From: Chloroherpetonaceae bacterium
GTDB lineage: Bacteria > Bacteroidota > Chlorobiia > Chlorobiales > Thermochlorobacteraceae
Assembly: GCA_025055975.1 (NCBI GenBank)
Contig: JANWWM010000028.1
Coordinates: 1-36,218, forward strand
Length of the DNA: 36,218 bases
Direction: 5' to 3'
In this document: piece by piece, positions 1 through 6,800 of the stretch
Numbering within the stretch: the stretch's first letter is position 1
How the letters are laid out: each line of letters opens with the position of its first letter
Translations under genes and position numbers: made by a program
Notes under the pieces: model-generated
What the model was told of the DNA's origin: nothing
The model's input: only the letters and a program-made list of their open reading frames with translations
Databases searched by the model: none

Positions 1-22
1 AATCCGCGACGGATTGCCAATT

Positions 23-104
23 GCGAATGGAACGCCCTCGCTTCTCAATTCTCGCTTCTCTCAAAATGGATTCTTCACTCCGCTTCGCTTCGTTCAGAAT
101 GACA
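23..104 (+). repeat. Dispersed composite repeat, copy A
   Basis: Two blocks are shared with the copy at 12494-12556 (opposite strand): GCGAATGGAACGC followed by CTCGCTTC (23-46), then GGATTCTTC through GTTCAGAATGAC (68-103). In copy A the second block carries an extra CTCCGCTTC-like duplication. The second block contains an imperfect inverted repeat (ATTCT...AGAAT), so it could fold as RNA. It resembles the intergenic repeats reading GTCATTCTGA...GAAGAATCC that are common in many bacterial genomes. Confidence 0.6.
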
Positions 105-190
105 GAGGGCGAGACTTTTGCTCCGTTCAGAATGATGGACAGAGGCGAGAGTTTCGCGCCGTTCAAAATCGCAGAGCCTTCTCGCTTTTC
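91..190. repeat. Degenerate tandem repeat, three units
   Basis: Units begin CGTTCAGAATGA (91), CGTTCAGAATGATGG (124) and CGTTCAAAATC (160), giving spacings of 33 and 36 bases. Each is followed by a purine-rich GAGGCGAGA-like stretch and then a T/C-rich stretch. The array grows out of the 3' end of repeat copy A and probably arose by duplication of that end. Confidence 0.5.
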
Positions 191-199
191 GTTGCCGCC

Positions 200-225
200 G
201 TCATTCCGAGCGCGGCGAGGAATCC
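200..225 (-). repeat. Dispersed repeat, short copy D
   Basis: Reads GTCATTCCGAGCGCGGCGAG then GAATCC. It is the same consensus as the second block of copy A but on the opposite strand, so 68-104 and 200-225 form an inverted pair. Confidence 0.45.
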
Positions 226-239
226 AACCTTACCCCTAA

Positions 240-263
240 CCTCTCTCCTTTGGCAAAGAGAGG
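240..263 (-). terminator. Imperfect hairpin downstream of gcvH
   Basis: CCTCTC and CTTTG on one side can pair with CAAAGAGAGG on the other, with a small bulge. It lies about 38 bases beyond the gcvH stop on the minus strand. There is no T-run after it on that strand, so it is at best a weak terminator or a 3'-end stabilising hairpin. Confidence 0.3.
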
Positions 264-300
264 AAGCGATTTTGATGCGGTCAAAATCGGGAGCAAGGGC

Positions 301-681
301 TTACTTGCCGATTTGCGCCCGATACTCCGCCGCCGTCATCAAGGTTTCAATGTCGGCGGGATTGTTGACTTTGAGCTTGATCATCCAGCCCTCGTCGTAG
401 GGCGATTTGTTGACGAGCGAAGCGTCTTTGAGCGCCTCGTTATGCGCGACGATTTCGCCCGACACGGGCAGAAACAAGTCGGAGACGGTCTTGACGGCTT
501 CGACCGTGCCGAAAATGTCGTTGGCGTTGAGTTTCATTCCAATGGGTTTGAGGTCGACGAACACGATGTCGCCCAGTTCGGATTGCGCGAAATCGGTGAT
601 GCCGATGACGGCGATGTCCGCCGATTCCAAGCGAATCCACTCGTGTTCTTTGGTGTAGCGCAGAGTTTCAGGAAAGTTCAT
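301..681 (-). CDS. gcvH: Glycine cleavage system H protein
   Basis: A 126-residue lipoyl carrier protein of the glycine cleavage complex. It shuttles the aminomethyl group from the P protein to the T protein and then reducing equivalents to the L protein, in the cytosol. The lipoylation motif is plain: GTVEAVKTVSDL, with the modified Lys at residue 64, and the family N-terminus RYTKEHEW is at residues 8-15. Length equals the usual 125-130 aa. A longer in-frame start exists (819), but its extra 46 residues are basic and not homologous; the chosen ATG gives MNFPETLRYTKEHEW, the expected start. No Shine-Dalgarno is visible. A TACATTTG promoter-like box lies 40-47 bases upstream. The P, T and L proteins are not in this window. 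It is divergent from the deacetylase gene. Confidence 0.95.
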   Translation of the reverse strand: MNFPETLRYTKEHEWIRLESADIAVIGITDFAQSELGDIVFVDLKPIGMKLNANDIFGTVEAVKTVSDLFLPVSGEIVAHNEALKDASLVNKSPYDEGWMIKLKVNNPADIETLMTAAEYRAQIGK

Positions 682-720
682 TGCGGAATGAAAGAAAGAA
701 GAGATTGATGAACCAGCGCG

Positions 721-751
721 CAAATGTAGCAACTTTTGAGACCGCGAAAAA
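721..751 (-). promoter_or_regulatory. Candidate promoter of gcvH
   Basis: On the minus strand TACATTTG (728 to 721) matches the Bacteroidota -7 consensus TAnnTTTG. A TTTT lies 19 bases further upstream (751-748), near the expected -33 TTTG. The start codon is about 40 bases downstream. Confidence 0.4.
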
Positions 752-851
752 ACGCGACGCCTTCGGAATTCGCGCTCGCCGAAAACGAGAAACGATTTGC
801 GGATTTTGCGAATTGCCATGGCGTCGTTTGAAGCGTGGCGCCAGCGTCAAG

Positions 852-1745
852 ATGAAAGTTTTTTACTCCGACCATTATACGATTCCTCTGCCTGATGGGC
901 ATCGCTTTCCGATGGAAAAGTATCGTTTGATTCGCCTTGCGCTTTTGCGCGACGGGGTTTTGCGCGACGACGAACTTGCCGAGCCGCCAATGCCCTCCGC
1001 TGAAACCTTGACGCTCGCTCACGCGCCCGACTATGTGCAAGCCGTTACCAACGGAACGCTCACGGAGTTTCAGATTCGCAAAATCGGATTTCCGTATAGC
1101 GCCGCCCTTGTTCGTCGTTCCTACGCCACCGTTGGCGGCGCGCTTGCGGCGGCGGAAGAAGCCTTGCGAAACGGCATATCGGGAAACTTGGCGGGCGGCA
1201 CGCATCACGCCTTCGCCGATTCGGGCGAGGGCTATTGCGTCTTCAACGATTTAGCCGTCGTAACGAACCATTTGATTTCCGTTCAAAAAGTCAAGCGCGT
1301 CGCCATCATCGATTTAGACGTGCATCAAGGCAACGGCAACGCGGCGATTTTGGGAGGACGCAGCGACGTGTTCATTTTCAGCATGCACGGCGCGAAAAAT
1401 TATCCGTTCCGAAAAGTCCCCTCCACGCTCGACATCGACCTGCCCGACGGCACGGGCGACAAAGACTTTCTTGCCATCTTGAAAGATTGCCTTCCAAAAG
1501 TCTTCGCCTTCAAGCCCGACATCGTGCTCTATCAAGCGGGCGTTGACCCGTTGAAAGAAGACGCGCTGGGGCGGCTTGCGCTGACGCTCGAAGGCTTGCA
1601 AGAACGCGATAGGCTCGTGCTCAAAGCGTGTCGCAAACACGGCATTCCCGTTTCGCTCGCGTTGGGAGGCGGTTACGCCCAGCCAATCGACCTGACGGTC
1701 GAGGCGCATGTTGGCACCTACAAAGCCGTCCGAGAAACGTTTTAG
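852..1745 (+). CDS. Histone deacetylase family protein (AcuC/HDAC-like)
   Basis: A 297-aa zinc-dependent deacetylase of the arginase/HDAC fold. Bacterial members remove acetyl groups from polyamines, acetoin-pathway enzymes or other acetyl-amines. The catalytic signature is complete: GGTHHA with the His pair at 118-119, DLDVHQGNG with Zn ligands D156 and H158, QAGVD with D232, and GGGY with the transition-state Tyr at 275. The start at 852 gives MKVFYSDHYTIPLP, the normal family N-terminus; upstream in-frame codons to 681 give a basic, unlikely extension. It is followed by a strong terminator and appears monocistronic. The substrate cannot be told from sequence; short members like this are often called histone deacetylase, although histones are absent. 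Confidence 0.9.
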   Translation: MKVFYSDHYTIPLPDGHRFPMEKYRLIRLALLRDGVLRDDELAEPPMPSAETLTLAHAPDYVQAVTNGTLTEFQIRKIGFPYSAALVRRSYATVGGALAAAEEALRNGISGNLAGGTHHAFADSGEGYCVFNDLAVVTNHLISVQKVKRVAIIDLDVHQGNGNAAILGGRSDVFIFSMHGAKNYPFRKVPSTLDIDLPDGTGDKDFLAILKDCLPKVFAFKPDIVLYQAGVDPLKEDALGRLALTLEGLQERDRLVLKACRKHGIPVSLALGGGYAQPIDLTVEAHVGTYKAVRETF

Positions 1746-1785
1746 AGCGCGCCGAGACAAACGACGACGAGCAAGAAAGCCAATT

Positions 1786-1810
1786 GCGTTCTGAACGGAG
1801 CGAAGAATCC
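1786..1810 (-). repeat. Dispersed repeat, copy C (partial)
   Basis: GCGTTCTGAACGGAGCGAAG then AATCC matches the second block of copies A and B. The GCGAATGGAACGC block is absent here. It sits directly behind the deacetylase stop codon and ahead of its terminator. Confidence 0.5.
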
Positions 1811-1880
1811 AATTTCAAAGAAGGGAAGGCAAGGTCGGAATTGCAAGAGAAACAAAAAGGTTGTAGATTCGCTCGTCGCA

Positions 1881-1918
1881 AAAGTCAGTCCATCGCTTCG
1901 GGCTGACTTTTCATTTTT
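1881..1918 (+). terminator. Rho-independent terminator of the deacetylase gene
   Basis: AAAGTCAGTCC (1881-1891) pairs with GGGCTGACTTT (1900-1910) over 11 bp with one G-T pair. The loop is 8 bases, followed by TTTTCATTTTT. Confidence 0.8.
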
Positions 1919-1921
1919 GGG

Positions 1922-1952
1922 TTTGTCCTCCTTGCAAGGGCAATTTTTTTTG
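1922..1952 (+). promoter_or_regulatory. Candidate promoter of greA
   Basis: TTTG at 1922-1925, exactly 19 bases, then TTTTTTTG at 1945-1952 (one mismatch to TAnnTTTG). The greA start lies 39 bases further on. It falls just after the preceding terminator, where a new promoter is expected. Confidence 0.35.
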
Positions 1953-1990
1953 CTTCTGAAACATCTTCAAGAACTCAAATCATCGTCGCT

Positions 1991-2467
1991 ATGTCGGACA
2001 CGGTCTATCTGACGCTCGAAGGCTACAAGCGTCTCAAAGAAGAATTGGAGCAACTCAAAAACGTGGAGCGAAACAGAGTGTTGGACAAGGTTGCCGAGGC
2101 GCGCTCGCACGGCGATCTTTCCGAAAACGCCGAATACGAAGCCGCCAAAGAGGAACAGGGACAACTCGAAGCTCGAATCGCGCATCTGGAACGCACGCTC
2201 TCCATCGCCACGATTCTGGACGAGAAAAAAATCAAAACGGACAAAATTTACATTCTCACGACAGCCGTGCTGAAAAATTTGGCGGACGGCAAACGAGTCG
2301 AATACACTCTCGTCTCCGCCCAAGAAGCCGATTTGGAACAAGGCAAAATCTCGGTGCAATCCCCAATCGGAAAGAGTCTGTTGGGCAAAACGGTCGGTGA
2401 AATCGTCGTCGTGAGAACGCCGAGCGGCGAAAAGCGGTTTGAAGTGCTTGAAATCAAAATCAAGTAG
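1991..2467 (+). CDS. greA: Transcription elongation factor GreA
   Basis: A 158-aa secondary-channel factor that stimulates RNA polymerase to cleave backtracked transcripts. The N-terminal coiled coil (about residues 8-75) carries the tip motif [11 protein letters not shown], with acidic residues D42 and E45 that coordinate the catalytic Mg ion. The C-terminal FKBP-like domain (about 80-158) ends in the usual form [14 protein letters not shown]...[10 protein letters not shown]. Length is standard. A terminator precedes it and a 72-aa gene starts 19 bases after its stop, so the two are probably cotranscribed. No Shine-Dalgarno is evident, as for most genes here. Confidence 0.97.
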   Translation: MSDTVYLTLEGYKRLKEELEQLKNVERNRVLDKVAEARSHGDLSENAEYEAAKEEQGQLEARIAHLERTLSIATILDEKKIKTDKIYILTTAVLKNLADGKRVEYTLVSAQEADLEQGKISVQSPIGKSLLGKTVGEIVVVRTPSGEKRFEVLEIKIK

Positions 2468-2486
2468 TCAAACGCTTTCCAAGAAA

Positions 2487-2705
2487 ATGGGCAAACGGCA
2501 AATCATCATCAAGGGCGCGGATGTCAAGCCCTCTCACGTCGGCGAGGAAGTCAACATCGAAGACAAGTCGCGCAAAGTTTGGCACGGCTACATCGTCAAC
2601 GTAACGAGCGATTCGCTTACGCTGCGCGATTTGCGACAAAAGCATCATATCATCAAACTCGCCGACATTCAGCGCGTCTTCATAGATCGCGTAACCGCCT
2701 ATTGA
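2487..2705 (+). CDS. Small conserved-looking hypothetical protein (SH3/Sm-like)
   Basis: A 72-aa protein of unknown function. I do not recognise a named family with certainty. The sequence begins MGKRQIIIKGADVKP and alternates short hydrophobic strands (VNIEDKSRK, GYIVNVTSDSLTLRD, HHIIKLADIQRVFID), a pattern typical of a small SH3 or Sm-like beta barrel. The segment SLTLRDLRQKHHIIKLADI is like the last strands of Sm/Hfq-type folds, where a variable loop is followed by an 'I-x-L-x-D-I' strand. It is basic and soluble. The gene begins 19 bases after greA, which suggests cotranscription with the elongation factor. The start at 2487 was chosen because an earlier in-frame start lies inside greA. 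Confidence 0.65.
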   Translation: MGKRQIIIKGADVKPSHVGEEVNIEDKSRKVWHGYIVNVTSDSLTLRDLRQKHHIIKLADIQRVFIDRVTAY

Positions 2706-2817
2706 TTCGGCTTCGAATCGGCGCGCAATCTCGCGGGGCAAAGAACTATTCGCGTCTTTTCAAAAGGTCGCTCTCGACGAATCGGCTAAAACTCTTTCGA
2801 AAAACCAATTTCTGAAT

Positions 2818-3168
2818 ATGAACTCCGTCGTTTTGGTTTATGGCGCGTTGCTTGTCGCGCTTGGCGTCGTGGGCTATGTTCAATCGGGCAGTCCGACGTC
2901 GTTCATTGGCAGCGCGGCGGGCGCTATCGCGCTCGTTGGCGGTTATTTGATGCAATCGCAAGCGTGGGGCAAATGGCTTTGCCTTGCGGGCGCGCTCGTC
3001 GTTTTGGGCGGCTTGGGCGCGCGTTTGCCCGGACTCCTTCAAAAGCTATCGTCGGGCGAAGAGACGCTTGGCGGCGCTTGGGTTCGCCTTGCGATGCTCG
3101 CGCTCTCGCTTCTGTTCGCCATCTACTTTTTCGTCGGCTTGAAATCGCCGAGCGAATCCGCCTCGTGA
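2818..3168 (+). CDS. TMEM14-family small membrane protein
   Basis: A 116-aa, very hydrophobic protein with four predicted membrane helices (about residues 4-20, 28-46, 52-70 and 87-107). The start MNSVVLVYGALLVALGVVGY and the Gly-rich second helix (SFIGSAAGAIALVGGYLM) resemble the TMEM14/UPF0136 family. Plant FAX1 is a fatty-acid exporter of this family; bacterial members have no established function, so any lipid-transport role is inference. It ends in a short polar tail. It stands alone between greA and a secreted protein, on the same strand. Confidence 0.75.
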   Translation: MNSVVLVYGALLVALGVVGYVQSGSPTSFIGSAAGAIALVGGYLMQSQAWGKWLCLAGALVVLGGLGARLPGLLQKLSSGEETLGGAWVRLAMLALSLLFAIYFFVGLKSPSESAS

Positions 3169-3233
3169 GACTTTCGTAGGTTGCAAAGGGCAGTAAACTT
3201 TCGTAACGTTCTTTCAATGAAACTTTGCGAGTC

Positions 3234-3770
3234 ATGAAAAGGGTCATTTTCACGATCGCGCTCGCCGTTTTGCTTTCAAGCGGCGCGATGGCGCAATTCC
3301 AAAAAGACGCGCCAAGCCAAACGATACAATCGTCGCAAACGATCTTCGCCACGCCGTCGGAATTTTCCATCGGCGGTTTTCTTGGCAATCTTCTCGACGA
3401 GAATCGCTTTCAGATGAGTCACTCCTATACGCTCTCCTACAACTCCATGCTCGGCAACGCGACGGGCGAGTATGTGAATACGATGATTTACAAGTTCGAT
3501 GCGCCCGTTATGCTTCGCGCCGACATTGGCGTCATGCACCAACCTTTCGGCGCGTCGCAACGCCAACTGCAATATGGGTTCGGACGGAACGACTTTTCGG
3601 GAGTCTATCTCAAAAACGCGCAGATTCTTTGGCAACCAACGAAGAATATGACCATCTCCGCCGCCTATCAGCAACTTCCTCCTGGCGCGTGGTTCAATCA
3701 AATGGGGTGGTGGGGCTTCAACCGATTCGGGCGCGGTTTTGGCTCAATGACGTGGGATTCGGCGCAGTAA
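3234..3770 (+). CDS. Secreted hypothetical protein, possibly beta-barrel-associated
   Basis: A 178-aa protein with a clear Sec signal peptide: MKR, a hydrophobic core VIFTIALAVLLSSG, and a cleavage site after AMA (about residue 21). The mature part is rich in aromatic residues and short alternating strands (MSHSYTLSYNSMLG, GEYVNTMIYKFDAPVMLRADIGVMH, NAQILWQPTKNMTISAAYQQLP), which suggests outer-membrane-type beta structure. The C-terminus is unusual: a Trp/Phe/Gly cluster (WFNQMGWWGFNRFGRGFGS). I do not recognise the family. The ATG at 3234 is chosen over a TTG 9 bases upstream because it starts the signal peptide. A good terminator follows. Confidence 0.75.
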   Translation: MKRVIFTIALAVLLSSGAMAQFQKDAPSQTIQSSQTIFATPSEFSIGGFLGNLLDENRFQMSHSYTLSYNSMLGNATGEYVNTMIYKFDAPVMLRADIGVMHQPFGASQRQLQYGFGRNDFSGVYLKNAQILWQPTKNMTISAAYQQLPPGAWFNQMGWWGFNRFGRGFGSMTWDSAQ

Positions 3771-3791
3771 TCGTTTAACGAAAACTTCAAG

Positions 3792-3816
3792 CGCGGAGCG
3801 ACCCTCCGCGTTTTTT
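3792..3816 (+). terminator. Rho-independent terminator
   Basis: CGCGGAG (3792-3798), a 5-base loop, CTCCGCG (3804-3810), then six T. It ends the secreted-protein transcript. Confidence 0.85.
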
Positions 3817-3822
3817 GTTTGC

Positions 3823-3830
3823 TATATTGC
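3823..3830 (+). promoter_or_regulatory. Candidate -7 box of the macroglobulin gene
   Basis: GC-TATATTGC-GCC stands 37 bases before the start codon, right after the terminator T-run. It resembles the GC-TATGTTGC-GCT box upstream of the thiolase gene. No TTTG is seen 19 bases upstream, so support is partial. Confidence 0.3.
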
Positions 3831-3867
3831 GCCGTTCCAATCGCCATCAAACAAACCGTCTCTGAAT

Positions 3868-6800
3868 ATGCGCATCGTTGCCGTTCTCGCCTGCGCAACT
3901 CTGCTTGCCACGTGCGCTCCGAAGAAATCGTCGCAAAATTTCCCCGAATTTGAAGAAGGTCGTCTCGCGTCGCTTACGACGAAAGAGCCAGAACTCGCCT
4001 CCTCTTCCGAAACGCTTGAAATCGTCTCTGCCACGCCGCAAGGCGAAATCAGTTCGCCCGACCAAGCGCAATCCATCGCCGTGATGTTCAATCAACCGAT
4101 GATTGACCTTTCGGACGAATCGCAAACGGAGACGACGCAACCCATTCTGCGCATTGAGCCGAGCGTTAGGGGCGCGACGCGCTGGATTGGCTCGCGCTTG
4201 CTTCTCTTCACGCCAAAAGATTCGCTTCCGCCCGCGACCGCTTTCAAGGTCGTCGTTCCAAAAACGCTGAAATCGCTTTCGGGCAAATCGCTCAATGACG
4301 ATTACGAATTCTCTTTTTCAACGCCAAGCGTTAGGCTCGTCGAGCATTACCCTTACGGCGCGTCTCGGCAACTTGGCTTGAACGACACGCTCATTTTGAA
4401 GTTCAATCAAAAGGTCGACCCAAGCCTTGCGAGCAAAATCGCCATCGCGGATTCCAAAGGCAACAGCGTCAAATTCTCGCTCTCGCAAAAGAAGAGCGAC
4501 GAGCTCAAAGCCTTGATAGAGTTCTATCGCAAAACCGACCGCTACTCTCCCGCTTATTGGTTTGAGCAACCCAATAACGCGGAGAAAATTCTCTTCGTCT
4601 CGCTTCAAATGACGGCGGGCGAAACCTACAAACTCTCGTTTGACGGCGGAAAGGCGCAGTTCGAATTCGCTCCGTTCAAGCCGTTCAGTTATGAAGGCGC
4701 CACGTCGTTTGACCTCAAACCCAACGACGGCATTAACCTTTCGTTCTCAAACCCAGTATCCATCAAAGATTTGAAGGCGAACATTTCTTTTTCGCCAAAG
4801 ATTGAAAACCCCTTTGACGATGACGCAGGCAGTTATTACGACAACGCGCATTCGCTCTATCCGCCCTTCAAAGCGGCGACCACCTACACGGCGACCCTTT
4901 CCAAAAATCTTGTCGACCGATTTGGCAACAAACTTGGCAAAGACATTGAGCTGAAAATCAAAGTGGGCGACTATTCGCCGCGCGTTGCGATGCCAACGGG
5001 CGTGGGGCTGATAGAAAACGAGTTCGCCGATTCCAGTCTTTACCCAAGCGTTCCGATTCGCGGAATGAACATCTCGTCGGCGGAGCTGAAATACGCGGCG
5101 CTTTCGCCCGACGACGTGATGAAGTTGAGAATGAACGGCGATGGCGAGTTCGACGCGCGCGGAACGCTCGCCGCCAAGCTCAAATCCAAAACGATTGAAT
5201 TCGAAAACAAACGCAACGAAAGTTCGATTCGCAGGTTCGATTTGCGCGAGGCGTTTGGCGGGCAAAATTCGGGCATCGCGTATTTGGAGGTCCAATCGCC
5301 GTCGCTCGACGAGGAGGGCAAGTTCGATAGACTCACGACGCTCGTTCAGGTCTCGTCGCTGGGCGTTTCGGCGAAGTGGTCGCGCGAAAATTCGCTCGTG
5401 TTCGTTACGCGGCTCAAAGACGCAACGCCCGTCGCCAACGCGGTGGTGCGCGTCTATCAAAGCGGCAAACTCGTTTGGTCAGGCAACACGAATCAAAGCG
5501 GCGTGGCGGAAATTTCCGCCTCTCTCGATCCAAGCGGCGCGCCGATTTACGCTTTCGTTTTCTTTGAAAATCAAATCGCCTACACGTCGTCGAGTTGGGA
5601 CTACGGCATCGAGCCGTATCGTTTCGGCTTCTACGACATCGGCTTCGAGACGGACTACTATCCGAAAACGACGGAGGGTCAGGCGTTCACGGAGCGCGGC
5701 ATTTATCGAGCGGGCGAAACGATTTACTTCAAAGGCGTTCTGCGCGAATGGAAACAAGGCAAGTGGAAACTCCCGACGCGAAAGCAAGTTTTCGTTCAAG
5801 TTCGCAACAGCAAAGACGAAGCGATCTACGAAAAGTCGCTGAACCTCTCGCCCGAATTCGGCTCGTTCAGCGATTCGCTCGTTACGAAGCCCAACGCGCC
5901 GCTCGGCTTCTACTCGATTCAGGTTAAGGATTCAAAAAACAGTCTGTTTTCTTTCGCCAGCGGCGAATTCCGCGTCGAAGCTTATCGCCCCACGACCTTC
6001 GAGACGAAAATTTCTTCGTCGCAAAAGTCGTTCATTCGTGGCGAAGAGTTCAAGGCGACGATAGAAGGGCGATATCTGTTTGGCGCGCCGATGATTGGCG
6101 ACAACGCCACTTGGAGGCTCACGCGCAGCACGCTCGAAAACTTTTCCTTCCCCGATTACGACGGCTACTTCTGGCAACCGCTCTCGTGGAGCGGAACGAG
6201 CGAAGATCAATCGAGCTCGCTTCTCGCGTCGGGGTCGGGAACGCTTGACAAGTTGGGGCAACTTGCCGTGTCGCAAAAGTTGGATTTCAATTTCTCTTCG
6301 CCCTCAATGCTCACGCTCGAAGCCGAAGTGATTTCGCCTTCGCGCCAAGCCGTCGCCGAGCGGCAGAGTTTCAAATTTCACCCCGCGCAGTTCTACATTG
6401 GCTTGAAACCAAAAACGACCTTTGCGAAAGAAAATTCGGACTTGCCCGTAGATGTCGTAACGGTGAGCGTTGACGGCAAGCAAGTTTCGCAAAAAGCGTC
6501 GATTGAGGTCGCGCATCGCCAATGGGTGAGCGTCAAACGCGCGGGCGTGGGCGGCAGATACGAATGGCATTCGGAGCAAATCGATAGCGTCATTTTCAAA
6601 ACCGACGTGGCGACGAAAGACGCGGGCGCGGCGACTTTCAACGTCCCCATCAAAGGCGCGGGGCTGTATTTCATCAGAGCGAGCGCGAAAGATTCCAAAG
6701 GCAACGTCGCCCGAAGCGAAGCCTACGTCTATGCCTACGGCGGCGGTTACTCCGCATGGGAACGCTTTGACGACGATCGATTGAAGCTTGAAACCAACAA

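Larger units (their letters stand above)
1..300. other. Non-coding region with degenerate repeats
   Basis: I see no credible gene here. Open frames are short, and their products show only repeat-derived Phe/Arg/Ser-rich text. The stretch contains one long and one short copy of a dispersed repeat also found near 1786 and 12494, a degenerate short tandem repeat, and an imperfect hairpin at 240-263 just beyond the gcvH stop. Confidence 0.7.
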
